Source of the DNA: an uncultured Alsobacter sp.
Lineage (GTDB): Bacteria; Pseudomonadota; Alphaproteobacteria; Rhizobiales; Beijerinckiaceae
Direction of reading: 5' to 3'
Assembly (NCBI RefSeq): GCF_945952055.1
Contig: NZ_CAMFHB010000013.1
Location: 62,001-126,000 of the forward strand
Length of the DNA stretch: 64,000 nucleotides
Position 1 is the first letter of the stretch. Every line of letters starts with the position of its first letter. Position numbers and translations under genes: made by a program. The notes beneath the pieces are model-generated. The model was given only the letters and a program-made list of their open reading frames with translations, ran no database searches and was not told where the DNA came from. Positions 9,490 to 17,630 of this stretch are shown in pieces.

Positions 9490-10270
9490 CGGCGGTCTCC
9501 GTGCCGCCGAGATAGGCGGCGATGACGTCGGGGTGGGCCTTGATCTCGGCCGGCGTGCCTTCGGCGATCTTCTTGCCGAAGTCGATGACGGCGATGCGCT
9601 GGGCGACCTTCATGACGAGCGACATGTCGTGCTCGACGAGCAGCACCGTGACGCCGCGCGCGTTGACGCGCTGGATGACGTCGGCGAGCGCCGCGGTCTC
9701 CTGCGTGTTGAGGCCCGCGGCAGGCTCGTCGAGGAGCAGCAGCTTCGGGTCGGCGGCCAGCGCACGGGCGACCTCGAGCAGGCGCTGCTGGCCGTAGGGA
9801 AGCTTGTCGGCCGCCATGTCGGCCTGGGCGCCGAGGCCGACGAAGTCGAGGAGTTCGCGCGACCGGCGCTCGACCTCGGCTTCCTGCTTGCGGGCCCAGC
9901 CGGGCGTGAACAGGGCCGCCGGGATGCCGCCCCGCGTGACGCGGTGGCAGCCGACGGCGACGTTCTCGCGTACGGTCAGGTCCTTGAAGAGCTGCACGAG
10001 CTGGTAGGTGCGGATGAGCCCGCGCGAGGCGACCGCGTGCTGCGGCAGGCCGGTGATCGTGTCGCCGGCGAAGACCACTTGGCCTTCGCTCGGCGGGAAG
10101 AACCCCGAGATGATGTTGAAGAGCGTGGTCTTGCCGGCGCCGTTCGGGCCGATGACGGCGAAGAGCGCGCCCTCCGGCACGTCGAAGGAGACGCGGTCGT
10201 TGGCGACGAGGCCGCCGAACCGCATGGTGACGTTCTGGACCGAGAGGAGGGCCATGTCACTCTTGCCCAT
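9482..10270 (-). CDS. LIV-type ABC transporter ATPase (LivG-like)
   Basis: 262-aa ATPase with Walker A GPNGAGKTTLF and Walker B LLLLDEPAAGLNTQE (the A-A-G-L-N form is typical of LivG), plus the LivG-type C-terminal I-A-E-G-T-P-A-E-I motif. The signature region reads PYGQQRLLEVARAL rather than LSGGQ, normal for this subfamily. The start at 10270 has a GGAGG about eight bases upstream; a second ATG at 10255 is also in frame. One base separates it from the permease gene upstream. Confidence 0.93.
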   Translation of the reverse strand: MGKSDMALLSVQNVTMRFGGLVANDRVSFDVPEGALFAVIGPNGAGKTTLFNIISGFFPPSEGQVVFAGDTITGLPQHAVASRGLIRTYQLVQLFKDLTVRENVAVGCHRVTRGGIPAALFTPGWARKQEAEVERRSRELLDFVGLGAQADMAADKLPYGQQRLLEVARALAADPKLLLLDEPAAGLNTQETAALADVIQRVNARGVTVLLVEHDMSLVMKVAQRIAVIDFGKKIAEGTPAEIKAHPDVIAAYLGGTETADA

Positions 10271-10271
10271 C

Positions 10272-11264
10272 TCACTTGGCCTCCGCGGGCCGCGGCGCGG
10301 CAGGCGCCCGCCGCGTGGGGATGAGCGCGACGAGGCCCGCGAGGCCCTTCGGCGCGAAGATGAGGATCATCACCAGCACGCAGGAATAGACGACGTCCTG
10401 CAGCTCCTTCAGGCCGCGCAGGAACTCCGGCAGCATCAGCACCATGAGCGCGCCGATGACGGGGCCCCATGTCGTGCCGATGCCGCCGAGGAACAGCATG
10501 GTGAAGCTCTGGATCACCATGGCACCGCCGAAGACCTCGGGGCTGATGAAGCCGACGAAGTGGGCGAAGAGCGAGCCGGCGCAGGAGGCGTAGAGCGCCG
10601 CCACCACGAAGGCCATCAGCTTGTAGCGCGCCACGTTGATGCCGAGCGCCTGGGCGGCAGGCTCGCTGCCGGCGATGGCGCGGAGCGCCCGTCCGAAGCG
10701 CGAGTCGCGCAGCCGCGTCGAGATCCAGACGCCGAGCAGCAGGAAGGCGGTGAGCGCCACCAGCATCTGCTTCTCGGTGCCGAGCTCGTAGCGGCCCACG
10801 CCGAGCGGCGGGATGCCGGAGATGCCCATGTAGCCCGACGTCAGGCCGGTCCACTCGATGCTGATCTCGTAGGTGATGAGGCCGAGCGCGAAGGTCGCCA
10901 TGGCGAGGTAGTGGCCGCGCAGCTTCAGCGTCGGGTAGCCGACGATGGCCGCGACCACGCCGGCGAAGGCCATCGACACGACGAGGGCGAGCAGCGGATC
11001 CCAGTAGTAGTTGCCGCTGAGGATCGCCGAGCCGTAGCCGCCGAGCGCGGCGAAGGCGTTCTGCCCGAAGGAGGCCTGGCCCGTGTAGCCCATGAAGAAG
11101 TTCAGGCCGGTGACGAAGATCGCGTAGATGGCAGCGAAGCCGATCACCGTGACCACGTAGCCGCTCGAGTTCAGCGCGAACACCATCACCGCGAGGACCG
11201 CGGCGACCGGCAGAACCACGCCCCGGGCCCAACGGCTAGTGGAGGTAGTAGCGGGAGAGGTCAT
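10272..11264 (-). CDS. LIV-type ABC transporter permease (LivM-like)
   Basis: 330-aa permease with 8-10 membrane segments. The family landmarks G-L-N-F-F-M-G-Y-T-G-Q-A-S-F-G near the N terminus, R-L-R-D-S-R-F-G-R-A-L-R-A-I in the coupling loop, and G-G-I-G-T-T-W-G-P in the C-terminal half are all visible. It ends with a short Pro/Ala-rich tail. The start overlaps the LivF-like gene by 29 bases. Confidence 0.93.
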   Translation of the reverse strand: MTSPATTSTSRWARGVVLPVAAVLAVMVFALNSSGYVVTVIGFAAIYAIFVTGLNFFMGYTGQASFGQNAFAALGGYGSAILSGNYYWDPLLALVVSMAFAGVVAAIVGYPTLKLRGHYLAMATFALGLITYEISIEWTGLTSGYMGISGIPPLGVGRYELGTEKQMLVALTAFLLLGVWISTRLRDSRFGRALRAIAGSEPAAQALGINVARYKLMAFVVAALYASCAGSLFAHFVGFISPEVFGGAMVIQSFTMLFLGGIGTTWGPVIGALMVLMLPEFLRGLKELQDVVYSCVLVMILIFAPKGLAGLVALIPTRRAPAAPRPAEAK

Positions 11265-11967
11265 GGTGCGACTTGATCTCGCTGGCCGGGAGCTCGGCCA
11301 CGATGCCGCCGAGCGAGAGCACGTAGACGCGCTGGGCGAGGCGCAGCGCCTGGGGCGCCTTTTGCTCGACCAGGAGGATGCCGAGGCCCTGGCGGTTGAG
11401 CTCGCCGAGCGTCTCGAGGATCTCGGAGGCGACGCGCGGCGCGAGGCCGAGCGACGGCTCGTCGAGCATCAGCAGCTTCGGCTTGGCCATGATGGCGCGG
11501 CCGACGGCGAGCATCTGCTGCTCGCCGCCGGAGAGCGATCCGGCCACCTGCTCGTAGCGCTCCTTGAGGCGCGGGAAGAGCCTGAACACGCCGTCCAGCC
11601 GACCATCGACGGTCTCGTCGCCGGTCAGCGTGTAGGCGCCGAGCACGAGGTTCTCGCGCACGGTCATCTGGCTGAAGAGGCCGCGCCCCTCCATGACTAG
11701 GATGATGCCTTCCTTGGCGCGGTCGTGGGTCGAGAGGCCGGTGATGTCCCGGCCCCTGAAGAGCACCCGGCCCGAGGCGGACGTGAGCCGCATCATCGCC
11801 CGCAGCATGGTCGACTTCCCCGCCCCGTTGGGGCCGAGCACGGTGACGAGCTCGCCCTCCGCGACGCTGAGGCTGGTGGGCTTCAGCGCCTGGACGCGGC
11901 CGTAGGAGGCGGCGAGATCGCGCGCCTCGATCAGCGGGGGAGGGGAGGCCGACACGATGCTTCTCAC
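11236..11967 (-). CDS. LIV-type ABC transporter ATPase (LivF-like)
   Basis: 243-aa ATPase: Walker A GPNGAGKSTML, signature SLSGGEQQMLAVGRAIM, Walker B LLMLDEPSLGLAP (the S-L-G-L-A-P form marks LivF). The start is a GTG at 11967 placed inside a short tandem repeat of about 14 bases that separates it from the binding-protein gene; the next in-frame GTG (11955) could also serve. Part of a binding protein-LivF-LivM-LivG-LivH-cupin operon. Confidence 0.92.
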   Translation of the reverse strand: MRSIVSASPPPLIEARDLAASYGRVQALKPTSLSVAEGELVTVLGPNGAGKSTMLRAMMRLTSASGRVLFRGRDITGLSTHDRAKEGIILVMEGRGLFSQMTVRENLVLGAYTLTGDETVDGRLDGVFRLFPRLKERYEQVAGSLSGGEQQMLAVGRAIMAKPKLLMLDEPSLGLAPRVASEILETLGELNRQGLGILLVEQKAPQALRLAQRVYVLSLGGIVAELPASEIKSHHDLSRYYLH

Positions 11968-12001
11968 TTCAGCTTCGTCACTTCAGCTTCTTCACTTCAC
12001 T
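11963..12001. repeat. Short tandem repeat at the livK-livF junction
   Basis: Two full copies of a 13-14 base unit (TCACTTCAGCTTC on the plus strand) and a partial third copy (TTCACTTCAC). Read on the coding strand it repeats GAAGTGA, so it holds the binding-protein stop, the GTG start of LivF and a spare GTGA. It looks like replication slippage around a coupled stop/start. Confidence 0.6.
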
Positions 12002-13131
12002 TGGAACTGCCCGCCGCGCAGGACACCGATCACGTAGGGGTTCTCGGTGATGCCGACGTGCTGCTCGGGCGAGAAGTTGTACTTGGCGAAGGAGCCCTGG
12101 AAGCCGCTGATCTTCTCGACGGCGTCGCGGACCTTCGGCCCCTCGAAGCTGTTGGCGAGCTGCACGGCCTTGGCGATGACCATCACCGAGTCCCAGCCAC
12201 GCGCGCCGGCGTTCGGGTCACGATCGCCGAACTTCTCCCGCCAGATCTTCAGGAAGGCCTCGGCGACCTCCTTCGGCTCGCCGGGCTGCAGCGCGGCCGG
12301 GATCTGGACGCGCGGAGCCACGAACATGAAGCGCTCGCCGAGCTCCTCGCCGGCGGCCTTCAGCGGCGCGCCGTCGTCGAGGCTCGCCAGCAGGATCATC
12401 TTCTCGAGGCCGAGCTGCTTGATGTTCTTGGCGATCGTCACCGTGGAACCGCCCTGGCCCATCTTGACGATGGCGCCGGCGCCGGCGGCGTTGATGCGGC
12501 CGATCTGGACGCTCATGTCGACGTCGTCGGGCTTATAGGACTCGACGGCCACGACCTCGAAACCCGCCTCCTGCGCCGACTTCACGCCCACGTCGCGCAT
12601 GAGCTGCGCATAGGGCGTCGGGTCGTGCATGATGCCGATCTTGCGGACCTGGGTGTTGGCCTTCAGCCAGTTGTAGCGCGCCTCCATCTCGAAGCGGGGC
12701 GGGGGCAGGATCGAGTAGGCCCACTTCACCTCTTCCGGCCGCGGCGGCAGGATCGAGCACAGCACCATGGGCGTCTCGGCGCGAACCACAGCGCCGGCGG
12801 CCGCGAAGTTGCCGGCCGACACGCAGCCGGAGGCGAAGACGTTCACTTTGTCGTTCGACATCATCTTCCGGTAAACGACGACCGCTTCCTGCGGCTCCGA
12901 CCGGTTGTCCTCGGCGATGTACTCGACCTTCTTGCCGAGCAGGCCGCCCTTGGCATTGAGCGCCTCGACGGCGAGCGCCTGCCCGTCGCGCCAGGCACGG
13001 TCGCTGGCGGCCGCGTAGCCGGTTAGGCCGACGGCGGATCCGATCTTGTAGGTGTCCTGCGCGAAGCCCGGCTGGGCAAGGGCCGTGAGGCCCACGGCGA
13101 CGGCCAGCGCCGTCATGTGGCGTTGCAACAT
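11992..13131 (-). CDS. LIV-type ABC transporter substrate-binding protein
   Basis: 379-aa periplasmic receptor. The N terminus is a classic Sec signal ending G-F-A-Q-D; the mature part begins T-Y-K-I-G-S-A-V-G-L-T-G, the usual first strand of the Peripla_BP_6 fold. The start at 13131 is preceded by a strong GGGGGAGG; an upstream ATG at 13176 would put charged residues before the signal and is unlikely. First gene of the six-gene minus-strand operon. Substrates of this family include branched amino acids, amides and aromatic acids; the ligand cannot be assigned here. Confidence 0.92.
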   Translation of the reverse strand: MLQRHMTALAVAVGLTALAQPGFAQDTYKIGSAVGLTGYAAASDRAWRDGQALAVEALNAKGGLLGKKVEYIAEDNRSEPQEAVVVYRKMMSNDKVNVFASGCVSAGNFAAAGAVVRAETPMVLCSILPPRPEEVKWAYSILPPPRFEMEARYNWLKANTQVRKIGIMHDPTPYAQLMRDVGVKSAQEAGFEVVAVESYKPDDVDMSVQIGRINAAGAGAIVKMGQGGSTVTIAKNIKQLGLEKMILLASLDDGAPLKAAGEELGERFMFVAPRVQIPAALQPGEPKEVAEAFLKIWREKFGDRDPNAGARGWDSVMVIAKAVQLANSFEGPKVRDAVEKISGFQGSFAKYNFSPEQHVGITENPYVIGVLRGGQFQVK

Positions 13132-13260
13132 GGGTTTCCTCCCCCGCGTGTTCCGTTCTTCGAAACAACGTTCCAATTATGAATGCTGCCAGTGGTGTGG
13201 GGGCGAGTCAAGACGCAGATGGGCGGTGTGCTTTTGGCAGTCGGCTTGACGCGCTCCCCG

Positions 13261-13305
13261 CATCTCTCGGCCGTCATGGCCGGGCTTGGCCCGGGCAGGA
13301 CGTGG
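13261..13305. repeat. Intergenic palindromic repeat family A, half copy
   Basis: Single arm with GGCCGGGC-TTG-GCCCGGGC and the CTCTC/GAGAG flanks, between the IclR gene and the binding-protein gene on the minus strand. The remaining 228 bases of this gap show no gene. Confidence 0.6.
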
Positions 13306-13359
13306 GAGGGGAGGTGAGAGGGAGATCAGTCCTGCGGCAACAGCAGGGTTCAGACGTGC

Positions 13360-14151
13360 TCAGGCCGCGTTCGCGGGCCTGTACCCCAGCAGTTCGGAAA
13401 TGCGTGCCGCCGCCTTCACCGTCTCGCGGATCTGGTCCTCGGAGGGCGTTTCCTGGAGGTACTGGATCGAATCGACGATGCCGACCGCGCCCACGATCTG
13501 GCCGGTGGCGTCGAAGACGGGTGCGGCCAGCGTGTTCAGGCCCATCAGGGATTCGTTGTAGCCGGTGGCCCATCCGCGGGCCTGGATCCGGTCGAGTTCC
13601 TCGGCGAGCGCGGCGGCGCTGACGATGGTCTTGGGCGTCAGCATCTCGAGGCGGGAGCGGAGCACGCGGCGGCGCCGCTCCTCGGGGCCGAAGGCCAGCG
13701 CGACCTTGCCCTGGGCCGAGGCGTGGAAGAGCAGGAGCGAGCCGCGGCGCACGCCGATCTCGACGACGGAGCGGCCGGACACGGAGGCCTGCACGCGCAC
13801 CCCATCGTCCTCCATCTGGGAGATGACGGTGTAGTGGCCGAGCGTGTCGCGCAGGTCCCTGAGCACCGGCATCGCCACGTCGACGATGTCGACGCCGTCG
13901 TCGATGACGCGGGCCAGGCCGACCAGGCGCGGACCCACGTGGTAGCGCTCGGTCTCGGGCTCCTGGGCGAGGTAGCCGGCGCGGGTGAGGGTCTGCAGGT
14001 GGCGGTAGATGCGGCTCTTGGTGGTGCCGAGTTCCTTGGCGAGCACGGTCACGCCGACCGGACGGCGCGCCTGCGCCACATGCTCGATGATGCGCATGGT
14101 CAAGGCGACGGCCTGGACGCCCTCTTCCGGTTCTCCGCCCACCTTCGGCAT
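13360..14151 (-). CDS. IclR family transcriptional regulator
   Basis: 263 aa. The N-terminal winged helix (about residues 14-75) contains T-V-L-A-K-E-L-G-T-T-K-S-R-I-Y-R-H-L, and the C-terminal ligand domain shows the IclR features L-F-H-A-S-A-Q-G-K-V-A-L-A-F, G-W-A-T-G-Y-N-E and A-A-P-V-F-D-A-T-G-Q-I-V-G-A-V-G. The start at 14151 removes an upstream extension that is not IclR-like. It is divergent from the aldolase/DUF6282/BKACE operon, the most likely target; the LIV operon behind it on the same strand may be co-regulated. Confidence 0.92.
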   Translation of the reverse strand: MPKVGGEPEEGVQAVALTMRIIEHVAQARRPVGVTVLAKELGTTKSRIYRHLQTLTRAGYLAQEPETERYHVGPRLVGLARVIDDGVDIVDVAMPVLRDLRDTLGHYTVISQMEDDGVRVQASVSGRSVVEIGVRRGSLLLFHASAQGKVALAFGPEERRRRVLRSRLEMLTPKTIVSAAALAEELDRIQARGWATGYNESLMGLNTLAAPVFDATGQIVGAVGIVDSIQYLQETPSEDQIRETVKAAARISELLGYRPANAA

Positions 14152-14205
14152 GGCTGCGCATCTCTCCGCGGTGCTTGACAGCCCCTGGGGACCGGCGCAC
14201 CTTCC

Positions 14206-14220
14206 TGCCATAAAACGGCA
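14206..14220. promoter_or_regulatory. Candidate IclR operator
   Basis: Inverted repeat TGCC-N7-GGCA in the 113-base divergent gap between the IclR gene and the aldolase gene, with an AT-rich centre. A TTGACA hexamer is at 14175-14180. Position and symmetry fit a regulator site, but no second copy was found to support it. Confidence 0.3.
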
Positions 14221-14264
14221 CCGTGTTCTGGTGTGCGAAACTATTTGGGAGGAAGCCTCCGGCC

Positions 14265-15053
14265 ATGTCAAGCGCCCCCAGGCCCCACTACACGGCGTTC
14301 CGCAGCCGCTTTCTGGCCGGCGACGTCCTGCTCGGCACCTTCGTGAAGACGCCGACCGCGCATGCCAACGAGATCCTCGGCGGGGTCGGCTTCGACTTCG
14401 TCGTCATCGACGAGGAGCATGCTCCCTTCGACCGCGGCACCATCGACCTCGCCTTGCTCGGCGCCCGGGCCGGCAACATCGCCGGCCTCGTGCGCGTGAG
14501 CGACACCGGGCGGCTGCTGGCGGCGCTCGACGACGGCGCCACCGGCGTGCTGGTGCCCCATGTCGACAGCGCGACACGCGCCGCCGAGGTGGTGGCGCTG
14601 TGCCGCTACCGCGGCGGGCAGCGCGGCTTCTCGAACACGACCCGCGCCGGCGGCTATGGCGGTCGCGGCATCTGGCAGCATGTCGACGCGCAGGATTCCG
14701 AGATCGCGGTCATCGCCATGATCGAGGATCCGCATGCGCTGGATCATGTCGAGGAGATCCTCGCCACCCCGGGGCTCGACGGCGCCTTCATCGGGCGCGG
14801 CGACCTGACGGTGGCCCTGGGCGCATCCGGAATGGAGTCGCCGGAGACCCGCTCGGCCGCCGAGCGCATCCTCGCGGCGGCCGGCAAGGTCGGCAAGCCG
14901 ATCTGCATCATGGTGGCATCCGCCGCGGAAGCCGCGGACTGGAAGGCGCTCGGCGCCTCCGCCTTCATCGTCTCGTCCGACCAGGGTCTCATGCGCATGA
15001 TGGCGGCCAAGGTCGCCGCCGACTTCGCGCCCCTGGCCAAAGCCCCAGCCTGA
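14265..15053 (+). CDS. HpcH/HpaI-type class II aldolase/citrate lyase family protein
   Basis: 262-aa TIM-barrel aldolase. It shows the family segments L-L-G-T-F-V-K-T, F-D-F-V-V-I-D-E-E-H-A-P, the metal-binding Glu in A-M-I-E-D-P, and G-A-F-I-G-R-G-D-L. These divalent-metal enzymes split 2-keto-4-hydroxy acids into pyruvate and an aldehyde (or semialdehyde). The ATG at 14265 is preceded by GGGAGG; an upstream start at 14223 would extend into the promoter region. First gene of a three-gene operon under the divergent IclR. Confidence 0.9.
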   Translation: MSSAPRPHYTAFRSRFLAGDVLLGTFVKTPTAHANEILGGVGFDFVVIDEEHAPFDRGTIDLALLGARAGNIAGLVRVSDTGRLLAALDDGATGVLVPHVDSATRAAEVVALCRYRGGQRGFSNTTRAGGYGGRGIWQHVDAQDSEIAVIAMIEDPHALDHVEEILATPGLDGAFIGRGDLTVALGASGMESPETRSAAERILAAAGKVGKPICIMVASAAEAADWKALGASAFIVSSDQGLMRMMAAKVAADFAPLAKAPA

Positions 15054-15063
15054 GGACACCGCC

Positions 15064-16008
15064 ATGATCGACCAATCCGGTTCGAACCCCGAAGTCGAGG
15101 CCCGCGTCGACGCCCTGCTCGTCGGTGCCATCGACCCCCACGTCCACAGCGGCCCCTCGATCGCGGCCCGCGCGGTGGACCATCTCGAACTCGCCCGCGA
15201 CTGCTCCAAGGCGGGCTTCGCGGCGATCGTGACCAAGGACCACGACTATGCCGGCGTGATGACCGCCTGGCTGATCAACAAGCACTTCCCGGAGCTGACG
15301 ACCAAGGTCTACTCCAGCGTCGTGCTCAACAACGTGGTCGGCGGTCTCAATCCCTACGCCGTCGAGCACACCGCGGCGATGGGCGGCAAGGTCGTGTGGC
15401 TGCCGACGCTGACGGCCGAGAACCATTTCCGCTGGGAGAAGTCGTCGGGTTGGGTCCATCCCGCGAGCACGACGAAGATCCGCCCGGCTGCGGCCATCCC
15501 GGTGACGGTGGGCGGCAAGGTCGTCGACGCGGCCAAGGAGATCCTCGACGTCTGCGCGCGCACCGACATGGCGCTGGCCAGCGGCCACATCCACGCCAGC
15601 GAAACGGCGATCGTGTTCGAGGAGGCGAAGCGCCGCGGCGTGAAGCGGCTCATCTTCACGCATCCGGAGGACATCGTCGGCGGCACCGTGGCGGACGTGA
15701 AGGCCATGGCGGCGCTCGGCGCCTATATCGAGCACTCCCTGTGCATGTTCCTGGAAGGCTGCAAGTTCAAGTCCTGCGACGAGAGCCTGCTCGACGACAT
15801 GATCAAGGCCGCGACGCCCGACATGACCATCTTCTGCTCGGACCTCGGCCAGGTCGGCACGTTCCACCCCATCGACGGGTTCCGCCGCGGCATTCGGCTC
15901 GCCATGCATTTCGGCTACAGTGACGACGACATCCGCAAGATGGTGTCGACCAACGCCGCCCGCGTGCTGGGCATGGAAGCCGACGTCGCGGCCCGCAAGG
16001 CCGCCTGA
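15064..16008 (+). CDS. DUF6282 family metal-dependent hydrolase-like protein
   Basis: 314 aa. An amidohydrolase-like TIM barrel is indicated by D-P-H-V-H-S-G-P at residues 24-31 (His26, His28), a Lys-containing V-T-K-D-H-D-Y, the later A-S-G-H-I-H-A-S-E, F-T-H-P-E-D, and the C-terminal F-C-S-D-L-G-Q Asp. The family has no established reaction. It is 10 bases after the aldolase gene and 29 bases before the BKACE gene, so it probably hydrolyses an intermediate (lactone, amide or ester) of the same pathway. Confidence 0.82.
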   Translation: MIDQSGSNPEVEARVDALLVGAIDPHVHSGPSIAARAVDHLELARDCSKAGFAAIVTKDHDYAGVMTAWLINKHFPELTTKVYSSVVLNNVVGGLNPYAVEHTAAMGGKVVWLPTLTAENHFRWEKSSGWVHPASTTKIRPAAAIPVTVGGKVVDAAKEILDVCARTDMALASGHIHASETAIVFEEAKRRGVKRLIFTHPEDIVGGTVADVKAMAALGAYIEHSLCMFLEGCKFKSCDESLLDDMIKAATPDMTIFCSDLGQVGTFHPIDGFRRGIRLAMHFGYSDDDIRKMVSTNAARVLGMEADVAARKAA

Positions 16009-16037
16009 CGCGCCGAGATCAGGGACTGGAACGCCAC

Positions 16038-16970
16038 ATGGCCAAGCCGAACAAGGTCATCATCACCTGCGCCGTGACGGGCTCGATTCACACCCCGTCG
16101 ATGTCGCCGCACATCCCGATCACCGCGCAGGAGATCGCCGACGCCGCGATCGGCGCGGCCGAGGCCGGCGCGGCGGTCGTGCACCTGCACGCCCGCAAAC
16201 CGCAGGACGGCCGGCCGGACCAGAGCCCGGAGGCCTTCGCGCCGTTCCTGAAGGTCATCAAGCAGCGCTGCGACGCCGTGGTGAACATCACCACCGGGGG
16301 CGCGGCCGGCATGTCGCTCGAAGAGCGCTTGAAGCCCTGCGCCGTTTTCAAGCCCGAGGTCGCCTCCCTCAACATGGGCTCGATGAACTTCGGGCTCTAC
16401 CCGATGCTGGCGCGCCAGACGGAGTTCAAGCACGACTGGGAGCGCCCCTACCTGGAAGGGTCGCGCGACCGCATCTTCAAGAACACCTTCGCCGACATCG
16501 AGGGCATCCTCACCGCCTGCGCCGAGAACGGCACGCGCTTCGAGATCGAGTGCTACGACATCGGCCATCTCTACACGCTCGCCCACTTCGTCGACCGGGG
16601 CCTGGTGAAGGCGCCGTTCTTCGTCCAGAGCGTGTTCGGAATCCTGGGTGGCATCGGCGCCCATCCCGAGGACGTCATGCATATGAAGCGCACGGCGGAC
16701 CGGCTCTTCGGCGACGCCTATCGCTGGTCGGTGCTTGGCGCCGGCCGCCACCAGATGCCGATCATCACGCTGTCGGCTGCCATGGGCGGCAACGTCCGCG
16801 TGGGCCTGGAGGACTCGCTGTGGGACGGCCCGGGCAAGCTCGCCGAGTCCAACGCCGCCCAGGTGCGTCGCGCCCGCTCGATCATCGAGGGTCTGGGCCT
16901 GGACATCGCGAGCCCGGCCGAGGCCCGCGAGATCCTGCAGCTGAAGGGCGCCGACCGGGTGAATTTCTAG
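16038..16970 (+). CDS. Beta-keto acid cleavage enzyme (BKACE, formerly DUF849)
   Basis: 310-aa Zn-dependent TIM-barrel enzyme. Zinc-site H-L-H-A-R at about residues 50-54, N-I-T-T-G-G-A-A-G-M for the substrate carboxylate, and E-I-E-C-Y-D-I-G-H-L match the family whose founding member, Kce, converts 3-keto-5-aminohexanoate plus acetyl-CoA to acetoacetate and an aminoacyl-CoA. Other members use different beta-keto acids, so the substrate is open. Third gene of the IclR-linked operon and convergent with a MarR gene. Confidence 0.92.
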   Translation: MAKPNKVIITCAVTGSIHTPSMSPHIPITAQEIADAAIGAAEAGAAVVHLHARKPQDGRPDQSPEAFAPFLKVIKQRCDAVVNITTGGAAGMSLEERLKPCAVFKPEVASLNMGSMNFGLYPMLARQTEFKHDWERPYLEGSRDRIFKNTFADIEGILTACAENGTRFEIECYDIGHLYTLAHFVDRGLVKAPFFVQSVFGILGGIGAHPEDVMHMKRTADRLFGDAYRWSVLGAGRHQMPIITLSAAMGGNVRVGLEDSLWDGPGKLAESNAAQVRRARSIIEGLGLDIASPAEAREILQLKGADRVNF

Positions 16971-16993
16971 TCGTTTTGACAAGGCGCGCCCCC

Positions 16994-17107
16994 TCCGCTC
17001 GTCCTGCCCGGGCTCGGCCCGGGCATCCACGACTTTGCCGGCGCAAGGCTGTGTGCACCCGCCGAAGTCGTGAATGGCCGGGCCGAGCCCGGCCAGGACG
17101 CGGAGAG
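16994..17107. repeat. Intergenic palindromic repeat family A, full two-armed copy
   Basis: Arm one holds GCCCGGGC-TCG-GCCCGGGC and ends in CCACGACTT; arm two starts GAAGTCGTG and holds GGCCGGGC-CGA-GCCCGGCC, followed by AGGACG. Each arm is a hairpin and the two arms also pair with each other. It lies between convergent BKACE and MarR genes, where it can act as a bidirectional terminator. Confidence 0.8.
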
Positions 17108-17136
17108 ATTGGTGCAGGGCCAAAGAGGGTGAGGGT

Positions 17137-17562
17137 TCAGCCCTCGCCCATCCGCGCGAGGCGCTCCAGCAGCGCCAGCACCGTCGCCTGTTCCTTCTTC
17201 GAGAACGGCTCCAGCAGGCGCTGCTGCACCCGCTGCACGCTGGGCTCGACGTCGCGCAGCAGCGTCTCGCCGGCGGCGGTCAGCGTCAGGATCCGCGCCC
17301 GGCGGTCGGTCTCGCTGGGCGTGCGGCGAATCCAGCCCTTGGCTTCGATGCGTTCCAGCACGTCGCCGATGGTCGAGCGATCGAAGGCGATCACGGCGCA
17401 AAGCCGCGTGGCGTCGATGCCGGGGTTCTCTCGGATGGCGGTGAGGGCGGCGTACTGAACCGAGGTCAGGTCGAACGCCGCGCACTCCTCGGCAAACAGC
17501 GCGTTTGACACCTGCTGTGCGCGCCGGATCAGGTGACCCGGCATCGAGTGGATGTGGCTCAT
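17137..17562 (-). CDS. MarR family transcriptional regulator
   Basis: 141 aa winged helix; the recognition segment is I-D-A-T-R-L-C-A-V-I-A-F-D-R-S-T-I-G and the wing carries T-D-R-R-A-R-I-L. The pattern resembles regulators such as HpcR/NicR that sense aromatic acids. It lies just downstream, on the same strand, of the enolase-superfamily gene (68 bases apart), so it may be co-transcribed with it. The target is not evident. Confidence 0.88.
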   Translation of the reverse strand: MSHIHSMPGHLIRRAQQVSNALFAEECAAFDLTSVQYAALTAIRENPGIDATRLCAVIAFDRSTIGDVLERIEAKGWIRRTPSETDRRARILTLTAAGETLLRDVEPSVQRVQQRLLEPFSKKEQATVLALLERLARMGEG

Positions 17563-17630
17563 GCGACCCGCCCGGTTCGTTGGCAGGCCGGATGTGGCAT
17601 GAACGCGCCGACGGGGCTAGAGGGGGCGTC

